A program made the position numbers and the translations under genes. Below the pieces are notes generated by a model. That model worked only from the letters and a program-made list of their open reading frames with translations. It was not told where the DNA came from and made no database searches. Below, piece by piece: positions 25,540 to 34,885 of a stretch of DNA of 64,000 nucleotides. Source of the stretch: Corallococcus macrosporus DSM 14697 (GTDB taxonomy: Bacteria; Myxococcota; Myxococcia; Myxococcales; Myxococcaceae); NCBI RefSeq assembly GCF_002305895.1, contig NZ_CP022203.1:970501-1034500 (forward strand), written 5' to 3'. Numbering within the stretch: position 1 is the stretch's first letter; each line of letters opens with the position of its first letter.

Positions 25540-26121
25540 GTGCCTACCGTCTCCTTGCTGCTCTTCGTGCTCGCCTCGGCTCCCGCGAACACTGCCCCCG
25601 CCGACCCGAAGGCCGCGGTGACGGCCGTGCTGGATGACTGGCACCAGGCCGCCGCCGCCGCGGACGAGGCGCGCTACTTCGGCCACTTCACCGAGGACGC
25701 CGTGTACCTGGGCACCGACGCCACCGAGCGGTGGACGCGCGACGCGTTCCGCGCCTGGGCCAGGCCCTACTTCGCCAAGGGCAAGGCCTGGAGCTTCAAG
25801 GCCACCTCGCGCCACATCTCCTTCTCGAAGGACGGCGCGGTGGCCTGGTTCGACGAAGTGCTGGACACGCCCAACCTGGGCCCCAGCCGTGGCAGCGGCG
25901 TGCTGGTGAAGGACGGGGGCACCTGGAAGATTGCCCAGTACAACCTGTCCATCCCCATCCCCAACGACGTGCTGCCGGAGGTGAAGCGGCGCATCGAGCG
26001 GCACCTGGTCCGGGGCCAGAAGCCGCCCGCGAAGTCGGGCACCTGGCAACGGCCGCCCGCGAAGGTGCCTGCCCCTCAGACGCCGCCCATCAAGCAGAAG
26101 GCGCCGGTGCCGGCGAACTAG
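25540..26121 (+). CDS. Secreted SnoaL/DUF4440-like (NTF2-fold) protein
   Basis: The product is 193 residues from the GTG at 25540 with GACGAGG upstream. A signal peptide (MPTVSLLLFVLASAPANTAPA) is followed by a cone-fold domain at about 25-140: AVTAVLDDWHQAAAAADEARY, HFTEDAVYLGTDATERW, DGAVAWFDEVL and GTWKIAQYNLSIPIPND. This is the typical SnoaL-like/DUF4440 order. A Lys/Pro-rich tail of about 40 residues follows. Such proteins bind small molecules or act as simple enzymes; here export to the periplasm is likely. Confidence 0.7.
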   Translation: MPTVSLLLFVLASAPANTAPADPKAAVTAVLDDWHQAAAAADEARYFGHFTEDAVYLGTDATERWTRDAFRAWARPYFAKGKAWSFKATSRHISFSKDGAVAWFDEVLDTPNLGPSRGSGVLVKDGGTWKIAQYNLSIPIPNDVLPEVKRRIERHLVRGQKPPAKSGTWQRPPAKVPAPQTPPIKQKAPVPAN

Positions 26122-26126
26122 CGCCC

Positions 26127-27473
26127 TCACAAGCCGAACGGATAGGTGTCGGGCGCGTCCTCGGTCTCGTGCCCGGCGTCCGCGTCCAGCGGACGCAGCG
26201 CCCGCGTGTCGTCGTAGTGCAGCACCGCGTCGAACTGCGCGGGCAGGTTCGCGTGGAAGTAGTGGCTCCAGCGCTCGGTGCGCGGCGCGTACACCACGCC
26301 GATGGCGCGCTCCAGCCTGCGCTCGTGCAGCCCGCCCGCCGCTTCGCCCAGCTCCGCCATGCGGAGCAGGAACGCGGGCAGGCCCACCTCATGGAACAGG
26401 CGCTCGTAGCTGCCGGCCATGGCGGGCTGGATGCGGCGGCGAAGGCCGGGCTCGTCCCATTCGTGCGCGGCGATGACGACGCCGGTGTACGTGGTGAAGC
26501 CCACCGAATACGTGGCCGCGCCGTGCCGCTCGCGCAGGAGCTGGCCCACGTTGAGCTCGCCTTCATCCCCCAACTGCGTGGCGCGCGCGTCTCCCAGATG
26601 GGAGTTGTGCGCCCAGATGACCAGCCGGGCAGGGGGGCCTCCGCGTGACAGGTGCGCCGCGAGCGCGTCCACCGTGTCCGCCATGTGCGTGTCGCGCAGG
26701 TTCCAGCCTTCGTGCCGGCCCGCGTACACGGCGCGGTAGTACGCCTCCGCGTTGGCCACGAGCCGGGCGTTCTGCTCGGCGTGGAAGCGGGCGTCCACGT
26801 CCTCGGGCCCCCGGGTCCGCCGCCGCTGGAGCTCCACGAGCTCGGCCCAGACCTGCTCCTCGCACGAGTCCGCCTGCCCATACGTGGTGGAGCGGCCGTA
26901 GACGTGAGGCTCGGGCCCGAAGCTGTCGAAGCAGGCGTAGCGCTGGCGGGCGCGCTCGGCGGCGTCCGGGTCCACCGTATCCAGGTACGCCACCACCTCG
27001 CGCATGGAGTCGTGGAGGCTGTAGAGGTCCATGCCGTAGAAGCCCGCACGTTGCTCCGGGGGCACCGTGGCGTTGTGCGCGCGCAGCCAGGTGACCAGCT
27101 CCTCCACCTCCCGGTTGCGCCACATCCACCGGGGAAAGCGCTGGAAGTTGCCCAGGGCGCCCGAGGCCGTGGTGTCCTGGCCGTTGCCCCGCACGAAGGC
27201 GTCGACGCGCAGGGCGGTTGGCCAGTCGGCCTCCACCACCAGCGCGCGGAAGCCGTGCTCGGCGATGAGGCGGCGGGTGAGGGTGGCGCGGGCCTGGTAG
27301 AACTCGTGTGTCCCGTGGGTGGCCTCGCCCAGCAGGACGAACCGCGCATCGCCGATGCTGTCGATGAGCGGGTCCAGGTCCGAGGCGCGGCCCGACACGG
27401 GCAGCGCGGCGGCTCGGATGCCCTCCAGCAGGGCGGCCGAGAGCTCCGGTGCGTCCTCCTCCATGGAACCCAT
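26127..27473 (-). CDS. Erythromycin-esterase-family protein
   Basis: The product is about 448 residues from the ATG at 27473 (MGSMEEDAPELS), with GAGG upstream; ATG 27464 and an upstream in-frame start at 27509 are alternatives. The family core is clear: RFVLLGEATHGTHEFYQARA (catalytic Glu and His), LVVEADWPTALRVDAFVRG, FYGMDLYSL, WAHNSHLGDARAT and YSVGFTTYTG. Members include EreA/EreB macrolide esterases, but most chromosomal members, often about this size, have unknown substrates. Resistance should not be assumed. It converges with the SnoaL-like gene, with five bases between stops. Confidence 0.8.
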   Translation of the reverse strand: MGSMEEDAPELSAALLEGIRAAALPVSGRASDLDPLIDSIGDARFVLLGEATHGTHEFYQARATLTRRLIAEHGFRALVVEADWPTALRVDAFVRGNGQDTTASGALGNFQRFPRWMWRNREVEELVTWLRAHNATVPPEQRAGFYGMDLYSLHDSMREVVAYLDTVDPDAAERARQRYACFDSFGPEPHVYGRSTTYGQADSCEEQVWAELVELQRRRTRGPEDVDARFHAEQNARLVANAEAYYRAVYAGRHEGWNLRDTHMADTVDALAAHLSRGGPPARLVIWAHNSHLGDARATQLGDEGELNVGQLLRERHGAATYSVGFTTYTGVVIAAHEWDEPGLRRRIQPAMAGSYERLFHEVGLPAFLLRMAELGEAAGGLHERRLERAIGVVYAPRTERWSHYFHANLPAQFDAVLHYDDTRALRPLDADAGHETEDAPDTYPFGL

Positions 27474-27638
27474 GCCTCGAAGATGGGGAGGACTCGGTGG
27501 ACCGGCCATCGTGCATTCCCCTCAGCCCGGAAGGCGGACGGGAAGGCACCCCCTCCGTTGCAGCCGCCCGGGGGTGTGCCAGCGCCGGAGCGGGTCCCCA
27601 GCCTTAGTCAGGCATCGCAGTCCAGGAGGAGCCCGCTC

Positions 27639-28841
27639 ATGCCCAGTAATCGCGGCGTCGTGTATCTCGGTCCCGGCAAGGTGGAGGTGCAGTCCATTGA
27701 CTCCCCCAGGCTGGCCAACCCCAAGGGGAAACCCATCGAGCACGGCGTCATCCTGAAGGTGGTCTCCACCAACATCTGCGGCTCGGACCAGCACATGGTG
27801 CGCGGCAGGACGACGGCGTCCAAGGGGCTGGTGCTCGGGCACGAAATCACCGGCGAAATCATCGAGAAGGGAAAGGACGTCGAGTTCCTGGACGTGGGGG
27901 ACCTCGTCACGGTGCCCTTCAACGTGGCCTGTGGCCGCTGCCGCACGTGCCGGGAGCAGCAGACGGGCGTGTGCCTCAACGTCAACGAGGGCCGCGCGGG
28001 CGGCGCCTACGGCTACGTGGACATGGGCGGCTGGGTGGGCGGCCAGGCCGAATACGTCCTGGTGCCCTACGCGGACTTCAACCTCATCCGCTTCCCCGAC
28101 AAGGCGCAGGCGATGGAGAAGATTCTCGACCTGACCATGCTGTCGGACATCCTGCCCACGGGCTTCCACGGCGCCGTCAGCGCGGGCGTGGGGGTGGGCT
28201 CCACCGTGTACATCGCGGGCGCGGGGCCGGTGGGGCTCGCGGCGGCGGCGTCCGCGCGGATTTTGGGCGCGGCGGTGGTGATGGTGGGGGACATGAACAA
28301 GGAGCGGTTGGCCCACGCGAAGTCCGTGGGCTTCGAGCCCATTGACCTCACGCGGAGCGACAAGCTGGAGGAGCTGATCGCCGCCGTCGTGGGCGTGCCC
28401 GAGGTGGATGCCTCCGTGGACGCGGTGGGCTTCGAGGCGCGAGGCCACGGCGCGCGGCATTCGACGGAGGCGCCGGCCACGGTGCTCAACTCGCTGATGG
28501 CGGTGACGCGGGCCGCGGGCGCCATCGGCATCCCGGGGCTGTATGTGACGGAGGACCCGGGCTCCCAGGACGAGGCGGCGCAGCACGGCAACCTGCGCAT
28601 GCGCTTCGGCCTGGGCTGGGCCAAGTCCCACCGCTTCTTCACGGGGCAGACGCCGGTGCTGCGCTACAACCGCCAGCTCATGCAGGCCATCCTCCACGGC
28701 CGGCTGCCCATCGCGAAGGTCGTGAACGCCACCGTCATCTCGCTCGACGACGCGCCGCGCGGGTACCACGAGTTCGACACGGGCGTGGCGCGCAAGTTCG
28801 TCATCGACCCGCACGGGATGCTGAAGAAGAAGGCGGCCTGA
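27639..28841 (+). CDS. fdhA: Glutathione-independent formaldehyde dehydrogenase
   Basis: The product has 400 residues from the ATG at 27639 with a perfect AGGAGGA nine bases upstream. It is a zinc medium-chain dehydrogenase: catalytic zinc Cys in STNICGSDQHMVRGR, GLVLGHEITGE, the structural-zinc loop CGRCRTCREQQTGVC, and the cofactor loop VYIAGAGPVGLAAAASA followed by VGDMNKERL. The MPSNRGVVYLGPGKVEVQ start and the SKGLVLGHEITGEII and GYVDMGGWVGGQAEYVLVPY segments match the fdhA group, which oxidises formaldehyde with a tightly bound NAD. The length is normal for the group. It stands alone and converges with ureG. Confidence 0.85.
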   Translation: MPSNRGVVYLGPGKVEVQSIDSPRLANPKGKPIEHGVILKVVSTNICGSDQHMVRGRTTASKGLVLGHEITGEIIEKGKDVEFLDVGDLVTVPFNVACGRCRTCREQQTGVCLNVNEGRAGGAYGYVDMGGWVGGQAEYVLVPYADFNLIRFPDKAQAMEKILDLTMLSDILPTGFHGAVSAGVGVGSTVYIAGAGPVGLAAAASARILGAAVVMVGDMNKERLAHAKSVGFEPIDLTRSDKLEELIAAVVGVPEVDASVDAVGFEARGHGARHSTEAPATVLNSLMAVTRAAGAIGIPGLYVTEDPGSQDEAAQHGNLRMRFGLGWAKSHRFFTGQTPVLRYNRQLMQAILHGRLPIAKVVNATVISLDDAPRGYHEFDTGVARKFVIDPHGMLKKKAA

Positions 28842-28861
28842 GCCCGTCGCGCGGCTCAGGC
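28836..28861. terminator. Bidirectional hairpin between fdhA and ureG
   Basis: The 9-bp arms GCCTGAGCC (28836-28844) and GGCTCAGGC (28853-28861) are perfect complements with an 8-base loop. Each arm contains the stop codon of one of the two convergent genes. There is no T-run, so termination may be weak. Confidence 0.45.
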
Positions 28862-29590
28862 GCCCCGGGCGCCGGTCTGCTTCCGCCAGGCGCCGAGGAT
28901 GTGCTCGGCCACGGCGTCCACGCCCACGTCCCGGGTGACCTGGGTGAAGACGAAGGGGCCCGCGCCACGCATCTTCCTCGCGTCGCGGTCCATGACGCCC
29001 AGGTCCGCGCCCACGTGCGGCGCCAGGTCCGTCTTGTTGATGACCAGCAGGTCGGACTGGGTGATGCCGGGGCCGCCCTTGCGCGGCACCTTGTCTCCGC
29101 CGGCCACGTCGATGACGTACACGGTGTAGTCCGCCAGCTCGCGGCTGTACTGCGCCGCCAGGTTGTCCCCGCCGCTCTCCACGATGAGCAGCTCCGGGGA
29201 CAGCGCCTCCATCAACTGCTCCAGCGCCAGCAGGTTGTGGCTGATGTCCTCGCGGATGGCCGCGTGGGGGCAGCCGCCCGTCTCCACCGCCTTGATGCGC
29301 TCCGGGGGCAGCGCCTGGTTGCGCACGAGGAACTCCGCGTCCTCCTGGGTGAAGATGTCGTTGGTGACGACGCCCAGCCGGTGGCGCTCACGCAGCTTGC
29401 GGCACAGCGCCAGCACCAGCGCCGTCTTCCCGCTGCCCACCGGCCCGCCAATGCCAATGGTGAAGGCGCGCGCCTTGTAGTCGCGCCGCTGGGGCTCCTC
29501 GCGCTCGTGGTAGTGGCCCGGGTGGTCCCACTCCTCGTGCTCGTGGTCATGGTCGTCGTCGTGGCCGTGGCCGCGGTGGTCGTCGTGCAT
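28856..29590 (-). CDS. ureG: Urease accessory GTPase UreG
   Basis: The product has 244 residues. The GTPase core is typical: P-loop [49 protein letters not shown] and [17 protein letters not shown]. The CPH motif binds nickel. A His/Asp-rich extension of about 30 residues precedes the core ([20 protein letters not shown]), likely a nickel store. As no ureE is present in the operon, this extension may take over metal delivery. It is the last gene of the urease operon, 12 bases after ureF. Confidence 0.9.
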   Translation of the reverse strand: MHDDHRGHGHDDDHDHEHEEWDHPGHYHEREEPQRRDYKARAFTIGIGGPVGSGKTALVLALCRKLRERHRLGVVTNDIFTQEDAEFLVRNQALPPERIKAVETGGCPHAAIREDISHNLLALEQLMEALSPELLIVESGGDNLAAQYSRELADYTVYVIDVAGGDKVPRKGGPGITQSDLLVINKTDLAPHVGADLGVMDRDARKMRGAGPFVFTQVTRDVGVDAVAEHILGAWRKQTGARGA

Positions 29591-29602
29591 GTGCGCTTCA
29601 CC

Positions 29603-30265
29603 TCAGGACTGGAAGAGCCTGGAATAGAGCCGGTCGTGCGTGGCGCCGAACAAGTCCAACAGGGGAGAAGGCTGCGCCAGCGCCTCCACCCCCAGCCCCG
29701 CGCACCGCGCCAGCACGTCGTCCAGCAGGGGCGTGGCCTGGTGCTGGAGCTGGTGGGATTCATGCGTGCCCGCGATGCCCAGGCGCACCGCCGCGGACAG
29801 CGCGCCCCTCAAGGTGAGGGACAGGAAGAGCTGCTGCGCGTCCTCCAGCGACACGTCCAGCGCGTGCAGCACCGCGCCGAAGACGGGCGCGTGGTGGAAG
29901 CGCAGCCCGGCGGCGCGGGCCGCCTCGCGCACGGGGCCCACTGGCCCTGGGAAGATGCGGGCGCAGGTGTCCAGGAAGGCCCGGCCCTGCGTGCGGCTGG
30001 CGCGGTTGGCCACGTGGCTGGCGAGGAACGCCTCCGCGCGAGCATCCAGCGCGGGCAGCGACGAGGGCTCGCGGTGCGCGGCGCTCAACAGGGGCAGCGC
30101 GCCCTGGCCCGTCTGCCACAGCAAGTCGCGCACGAAGCGCCGCAGCTCCGCGGGGCCGCGCACCTCGCCAAGCTGCACCGCGGCCTCCAGCCCCCCGGAG
30201 TGCGCGAAGCCGCCGGTGGGAAAGCCGGAGTCCGCCAGTTGCAGCACCCGCCACGTCGAGCCCAT
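29603..30265 (-). CDS. ureF: Urease accessory protein UreF
   Basis: The product has 220 residues and is all-helical with the family start LQLADSGFPTGGFAHSGGLEAAV. Other conserved parts are ASRTQGRAFL and HHAPVFGAVLHALD. UreF bridges UreD-bound apo-urease and UreG during nickel insertion. The length is normal. It lies 14 bases after ureC on the same strand. Confidence 0.85.
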   Translation of the reverse strand: MGSTWRVLQLADSGFPTGGFAHSGGLEAAVQLGEVRGPAELRRFVRDLLWQTGQGALPLLSAAHREPSSLPALDARAEAFLASHVANRASRTQGRAFLDTCARIFPGPVGPVREAARAAGLRFHHAPVFGAVLHALDVSLEDAQQLFLSLTLRGALSAAVRLGIAGTHESHQLQHQATPLLDDVLARCAGLGVEALAQPSPLLDLFGATHDRLYSRLFQS

Positions 30266-30279
30266 GCCTCGCGCGCCTC

Positions 30280-31995
30280 TCAGAACAGCGAGTAGAGCTG
30301 GGCCAGGGGCAGGCGCGTCGCGGGCTCGCAGCGCAGCAGCTCCCCGTCCGCGCGGACCTCATACGTCTCCGGGTCCACGGTGATGGCGGGCATCGCGTCG
30401 TTGAGCTTCATGTCCTTCTTGCCCAGGTCGCGGCAGCCGCTCACCGCGACCAGCCGCTTGGTGAGGCCCAGGTCCTTCACCGTGCCCTCGGCGAAGGCGC
30501 GCCCGGAGATGAAGGCCACGCTGGTGGCGCCCAGCGCGCGGCCGCGCGCGCCGAACATGGGCCGCATCATGTAGGGCTGCGGCGTGGGGATGGACGCGTT
30601 GGCGTCGCCCATCTGCGCCCAGGCGATGAAGCCGCCCTTCACCACCAGCTCCGGCCGGATGCCGAAGAAGGCCGGGTTCCACAGCACCAGGTCCGCCAGC
30701 TTGCCCACCTCCACCGAGCCCACCTCGTGGGACATGCCGTGGGCGATGGCGGGGTTGATGGTGTACTTCGCCACGTAGCGGCGGATGCGCACGTTGTCGT
30801 TGTCGCCGCGCTCGTCGGGGAGTCGGCCGCGCTGCTCGCGCATCTTGTGCGCCGTCTGCCACGTCCGGCAGATGACCTCGCCCACGCGGCCCATGGCCTG
30901 GCTGTCGGAGGCCATGATGCTGATGGCGCCCAAATCGTGAAGGATGTCCTCCGCGGCGATGGTCTCCCCGCGGATGCGGCTCTCCGCGAAGGCCACGTCC
31001 TCTGGAATCTCCCGGTCCAGGTGGTGACACACCATGAGCATGTCCAGGTGCTCATCCAGCGTGTTCACCGTGTACGGGCGCGTGGGGTTCGTCGAACTGG
31101 GCAGCACGTTGGGCTCGCCGCACACGCGGATGATGTCCGGCGCGTGCCCGCCGCCCGCGCCCTCGGAGTGGTAGGTGTGGATGGTGCGGCCCTTGAACGC
31201 GGCCAGCGAGTCATCCACGTAGCCGGACTCATTCAGCGTGTCCGTGTGGATGGTGACCTGGATGTCCTCGCCCTCGGCCAGGGTGAGGCAGGTGTCGATG
31301 GCGGCCGGCGTGGTGCCCCAGTCCTCGTGCAGCTTCAGGCCGATGGCGCCCGCGCGAACCTGCTCCACCAGCCCGTGCGGCATGGACGTGTTGCCCTTGC
31401 CGGTGAGGCCGATGTTCAGCGGAAGGGTGTCCGTGGCCTCCAGCATCCGCTGGAGGTTCCACGCGCCCGGCGTGCAGGTGGTGGCCTTGGTGCCAGTGGC
31501 GGGCCCGGTGCCGCCGCCCACCCACGTCGTGACGCCGCTGGCCAGCGCTTCATCCGCCTGCTGGGGACAGATGAAGTGGATGTGCGTGTCCAGCGCGCCC
31601 GCGGTGACGATGAGGCCCTCCCCGGCGATGGCCTCCGTCGTCACGCCCACCACCATGCCCGGCGTGACTCCGGCCATGACGTCCGGATTGCCCGCCTTGC
31701 CGATGCCGGCGATGCGGCCGCCCTTGAGGCCGATGTCCGCCTTGTAGATGCCCGTCCAGTCCAGGATGAGCGCGTTGGTGATGACGCAGTCGAGCGCGTC
31801 CGCGTCCCCCACGCCGGCCTGCTGGCCCATGCCCTCGCGCAGCACCTTGCCGCCGCCGAACTTGCACTCGTCGCCGTAGACGGTGGCGTCGCGCTCCACC
31901 TCCGCCCACAGCCCCGTGTCACCCAGCCGCACCCGGTCTCCCGTGGTGGGACCGAACATGTCCGCGTAGTGGCGGCGGTCCATCTTCCGGCTCAT
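30280..31995 (-). CDS. ureC: Urease alpha subunit UreC
   Basis: The product has 571 residues, full length for the family. Nickel and catalytic motifs are intact: [30 protein letters not shown] (carbamylated Lys at residue 221), [12 protein letters not shown] in the form [29 protein letters not shown], and the flap region [22 protein letters not shown] with the catalytic His. It hydrolyses urea to ammonia and carbamate in the cytoplasm. The start codon overlaps the ureAB stop (TGATG), which couples translation of the subunits. Confidence 0.95.
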   Translation of the reverse strand: MSRKMDRRHYADMFGPTTGDRVRLGDTGLWAEVERDATVYGDECKFGGGKVLREGMGQQAGVGDADALDCVITNALILDWTGIYKADIGLKGGRIAGIGKAGNPDVMAGVTPGMVVGVTTEAIAGEGLIVTAGALDTHIHFICPQQADEALASGVTTWVGGGTGPATGTKATTCTPGAWNLQRMLEATDTLPLNIGLTGKGNTSMPHGLVEQVRAGAIGLKLHEDWGTTPAAIDTCLTLAEGEDIQVTIHTDTLNESGYVDDSLAAFKGRTIHTYHSEGAGGGHAPDIIRVCGEPNVLPSSTNPTRPYTVNTLDEHLDMLMVCHHLDREIPEDVAFAESRIRGETIAAEDILHDLGAISIMASDSQAMGRVGEVICRTWQTAHKMREQRGRLPDERGDNDNVRIRRYVAKYTINPAIAHGMSHEVGSVEVGKLADLVLWNPAFFGIRPELVVKGGFIAWAQMGDANASIPTPQPYMMRPMFGARGRALGATSVAFISGRAFAEGTVKDLGLTKRLVAVSGCRDLGKKDMKLNDAMPAITVDPETYEVRADGELLRCEPATRLPLAQLYSLF

Positions 31996-32759
31996 CAGCG
32001 CTCCTCCTCGTGACCGAAGCCCCGCGCGCGCACCGCCTCCAGGGCGCGGGCCTGTCCCTCCGGCGTCACCTCCCCGCTGCCCAGCGCGTTGCCGCCGCGC
32101 ACCACCGCGTCACCGGCGATGGCGACGAGCTGCACCGTCTTGCGCTCACCGGGCTCGAAGCGCACCGCCGTGCCCGCGGGGATGTCCAGCCGGCGGCCGT
32201 AGGCCCGGGCGCGGTCGAACACCAGCGCGCGGTTCGTCTCGAAGAAGTGGTAGTGGCTGCCCACCTGGATGGGCCGGTCGCCCCGGTGGGTGACGCTGAC
32301 GGTGACGGGGTCGCGTCCCTCGTTGAGCACCACGTCGCCCGGCCGCACCCGCACCTCGCCGGGGCGTCCTTCCGGCGGTGTCGCCGCGCCGAAGCGCTCC
32401 AGCGGGGGGACGGGGAGGAAGCTGCCGTACAGCGCCAGCGCCAGGTCGCCGTGCTCGGCCACCACGGGGTGGTGCACCGTCACCAGCTTGGAGCCGTCCG
32501 GGAAGGTGCCCTCCACCTGCACCTCCGCCAGCAGCTCCGGCACGCCGTCCATCACCTGCGCGCGCCCCAGGAGCTGGCGGCCCAGGTCCATCAGCTCGGC
32601 CACGCCCCTGCCGTCGCGGATGAACTCCAGGAGCTGCGTGGCGATGAGCGCCACCGCCTCCGGGTAGTTGAGCCGGACCCCGCGCGCGAGGCGCTTCTGG
32701 GCGAGGAAGCCCGCCTGATGCAGCAGCAGCTTGTCGACATCGCGAGGGGAGAGGTGCAC
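31995..32759 (-). CDS. ureAB: Fused urease gamma and beta subunits
   Basis: The product has 254 residues with a GTG start at 32759. The gamma part (1-100) starts [20 protein letters not shown] and contains [21 protein letters not shown] and [20 protein letters not shown]. The beta part (about 135-254) has [30 protein letters not shown] in the form [20 protein letters not shown], and [16 protein letters not shown]. Fusion of the two small subunits is known from Helicobacter and some other bacteria. The end overlaps ureC by one base. Confidence 0.9.
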   Translation of the reverse strand: MHLSPRDVDKLLLHQAGFLAQKRLARGVRLNYPEAVALIATQLLEFIRDGRGVAELMDLGRQLLGRAQVMDGVPELLAEVQVEGTFPDGSKLVTVHHPVVAEHGDLALALYGSFLPVPPLERFGAATPPEGRPGEVRVRPGDVVLNEGRDPVTVSVTHRGDRPIQVGSHYHFFETNRALVFDRARAYGRRLDIPAGTAVRFEPGERKTVQLVAIAGDAVVRGGNALGSGEVTPEGQARALEAVRARGFGHEEER

Positions 32760-32805
32760 CCCGTCAGGCTAGCGCGTTGCGTCAATGGCTTCCAAGGTGG
32801 CCCCC

Positions 32806-33630
32806 TCAGGCGCGGCGGGCCCAGGGGTTGTCGCCCAACAGCGCTGGCAGGAAGGACAGCCACGCGTGTGTGGTGTGCAACACCGCCTCCACGGAGACAG
32901 CGGCGGCCCGGAGCAGCAGGCCGTCCGGGCCCAGCGGACTGACGCTGGGGACCAGCTCCGCGCGAGACGTCACCGGAAGCGCGGCGAGCCGCGCGGCGAG
33001 CGCCTCACGTGCGTCCGCGAGCGCGGGGCCCACCAGCAGCACGGTGGCCAGCGCGTTGAAGCGGCCCAGGCGCTCGGGCAGCGCGCCCTGCCGTGGGTCC
33101 AGCAGCCAGCGCTCATCCACGAGCGCGCGTCCGCCCACGCAGACGCGCAGCGTGGAGTCGTAGTGGGCGAAGGCCCAGCGCTCACCGCTGGCGCCGCGGC
33201 CAGCGGTGAGGACGTCCGCGAGCACCAGGGAGGCGCCGGGGGCCAGCCGCACGTCCAGCGTCTGGGCGTAGCGGGCGCCGGTGAAGCACGCGGTGGGGTC
33301 CGGGACGAAGGCCAGCAGCCCGCCTTCCTCCACGCGGGCGCTCAGGTCGCTCCGGCAGCCTCGGGGAGAGCGGTAGACGCGGTTGGCGCCCTGGCTGGCG
33401 ACGAGCGCCGTGGCCCCCGCGGCCACGTCCACCTCCAGGGAGACCTGGTCCCCGTCCACCAGCCCGCCTCCGAACGAGCTGGTGTAGGCCCAGGCCGCGT
33501 GGCCGTGGTTGCGGGGCGTGAGCAGCCGCAGCGGGCTGTGCGCCAGGGCGGTGCGGACGATGGTGCGCGGGCCGGTGCGCTCGAAGGCGAGCCTCGCGAA
33601 CCCGGCCCGCCGGGGCTGCGCCACCGTCAT
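32806..33630 (-). CDS. ureD: Urease accessory protein UreD
   Basis: The product is 274 residues from the ATG at 33630 (MTVAQPRRAGFARLAFERTG). The open frame extends upstream to 33732 but that part (MTYIFTTIVQ...) crosses the palindromic promoter region and is unlikely to be translated. Conserved parts are LRLLTPRNHGHAAWAYTSSFGGGLVDGD, a split form of the usual LxPxxHG...GGxxxGD motif, followed by ALVASQGANRVYRSP. UreD recruits the other accessory proteins to apo-urease. It is the first gene of the operon, 46 bases before ureAB. Confidence 0.85.
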   Translation of the reverse strand: MTVAQPRRAGFARLAFERTGPRTIVRTALAHSPLRLLTPRNHGHAAWAYTSSFGGGLVDGDQVSLEVDVAAGATALVASQGANRVYRSPRGCRSDLSARVEEGGLLAFVPDPTACFTGARYAQTLDVRLAPGASLVLADVLTAGRGASGERWAFAHYDSTLRVCVGGRALVDERWLLDPRQGALPERLGRFNALATVLLVGPALADAREALAARLAALPVTSRAELVPSVSPLGPDGLLLRAAAVSVEAVLHTTHAWLSFLPALLGDNPWARRA

Positions 33631-33724
33631 CTGCTCGGACCGCTTCACCCCGACAAGCCTGGGGCAGCCGCGGCCCGAGCACAACGCCCCCAGCCGAATG
33701 GCCTGGACGATTGTCGTGAAAATA

Positions 33725-33740
33725 TAGGTCATGTGACCTA
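33725..33740. promoter_or_regulatory. Palindromic operator candidate in the ureD/reductase divergent promoter
   Basis: TAGGTCA (33725-33731), two central bases, then TGACCTA (33734-33740) form a perfect 7-bp-arm palindrome inside an A/T-rich island. It lies between the urease operon and the divergent reductase-TetR pair. The arm size and position suit a TetR-family repressor; the TetR protein encoded two genes away is the natural candidate. Confidence 0.55.
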
Positions 33741-33793
33741 ATAAATGGCGCGACCGGTGTGGAATGGCCCACGCCAGGCGGGTGGAGCGCGCG

Positions 33794-34885
33794 ATGGTGA
33801 CCGAAGAGAGTGTCGTACTGGTTGGGGGCTATGGGGTGGTGGGGACGTGGCTCGCGCGGTTGTTGCGGGAGCGGCATCCGGAGCTGCCGTTGGTCATCGC
33901 GGGGCGCCGCCGCGAGCCCGCCGAGGCCCTGGCCCGGAGGTTGGGGAACGCGGAGGCGGCGGTGCTGGACGTGGCGGCGCCCGACCCGCTGGCGTCGCTG
34001 GCCGGGCGGCCCAGGGCCGTGGTGTCGTTGGTCAATGACCCGGAGGATGCGGTGCTGCGCTCGGCGGTGCGGGAGGGCGTGGCGGTGCTGGACATCACCC
34101 GCTGGACGTCGCGCTTGAAGGCGGCGGTGCTGCGGCTGGCGGGGACTCCTCCCCGGGCGCCCGTCCTGCTCAGCTCCGCGTGGATGGCGGGGTTGGTGCC
34201 CAGGCTCGTCGCGGGCGCGGCGGAGCAGGTGGGGCGCGTCGAGCGCGTCGACGTGGGCATCCGCTTCGCCCTGGCGGACCAGGCGGGGCCGGACTCGCTG
34301 GAGTACATGGACCGGCTGGGGCTGACCTTCGACATCACGGAGGGAGGCGCGGAGCGGCAGGTGTTGCCGCTGACGGAAGGCCGGCGGGTGCTGTTCCCGG
34401 ATGGGCGGCCCACGCGTGTCTTCCGGCTGGACACGCCCGAGCAGACCACGCTGCCGCTGGTGCTGGGGGCCCACACGGTGTCGACCCGGCTGGGGTTCGA
34501 CTCAGGCGCCGTCACCTGGCTGCTCGCGGCGCTCCAGCAGGTGGGCCTGCTGCGGCTGCTCCAGCATCCCCGGCTGACGCCGATGCGGCGCGCGCTGATG
34601 GCCAGCAGCGGCAAGGGCGGCGAGGCGGCCTGGGTGGCGGACGTGGAGGGGGCTCGCGGCGCGCTGCGCATCGAGGTGGTGGACCCGAAGGGACAGGCCC
34701 ACCTCACGGCCGTGGGCGCGCTGCTGGGGGTGGAGCGGCTGCTGGGACGGGATGGCGCGCCGGCGCTCGCCGCGGGCGTGTGGCTCCCGGAACACGACGC
34801 GCGCCCCGAGCTGGCGCTGGCGGTCTTGCGCGATTGTGGCGTCCAGGCCCGGTTCGAGGCACAACCGCGCCGGGAGGCGGCCTGA
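33794..34885 (+). CDS. Saccharopine-dehydrogenase-like NAD(P)-binding protein
   Basis: The product is 363 residues from the ATG at 33794; an upstream start at 33764 is possible but less well placed. The N-terminal Rossmann domain reads VVLVGGYGVVGTWLARLLRER, then LPLVIAGRRREPAEALARRL and AVVSLVNDPEDAVLRSAVREG with VAVLDITRW. This is typical of the saccharopine dehydrogenase NADP-binding family and related trans-acting reductases. The C-terminal half is less conserved. The substrate is unknown. It is coupled to the TetR gene by a TGATG overlap, so the regulator probably controls this gene and itself. Confidence 0.65.
   Translation: MVTEESVVLVGGYGVVGTWLARLLRERHPELPLVIAGRRREPAEALARRLGNAEAAVLDVAAPDPLASLAGRPRAVVSLVNDPEDAVLRSAVREGVAVLDITRWTSRLKAAVLRLAGTPPRAPVLLSSAWMAGLVPRLVAGAAEQVGRVERVDVGIRFALADQAGPDSLEYMDRLGLTFDITEGGAERQVLPLTEGRRVLFPDGRPTRVFRLDTPEQTTLPLVLGAHTVSTRLGFDSGAVTWLLAALQQVGLLRLLQHPRLTPMRRALMASSGKGGEAAWVADVEGARGALRIEVVDPKGQAHLTAVGALLGVERLLGRDGAPALAAGVWLPEHDARPELALAVLRDCGVQARFEAQPRREAA

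Noticed and set aside
26127-27473. Macrolide resistance gene
   Set aside because: The family is right but chromosomal members mostly have unknown substrates; the sequence alone does not support resistance.
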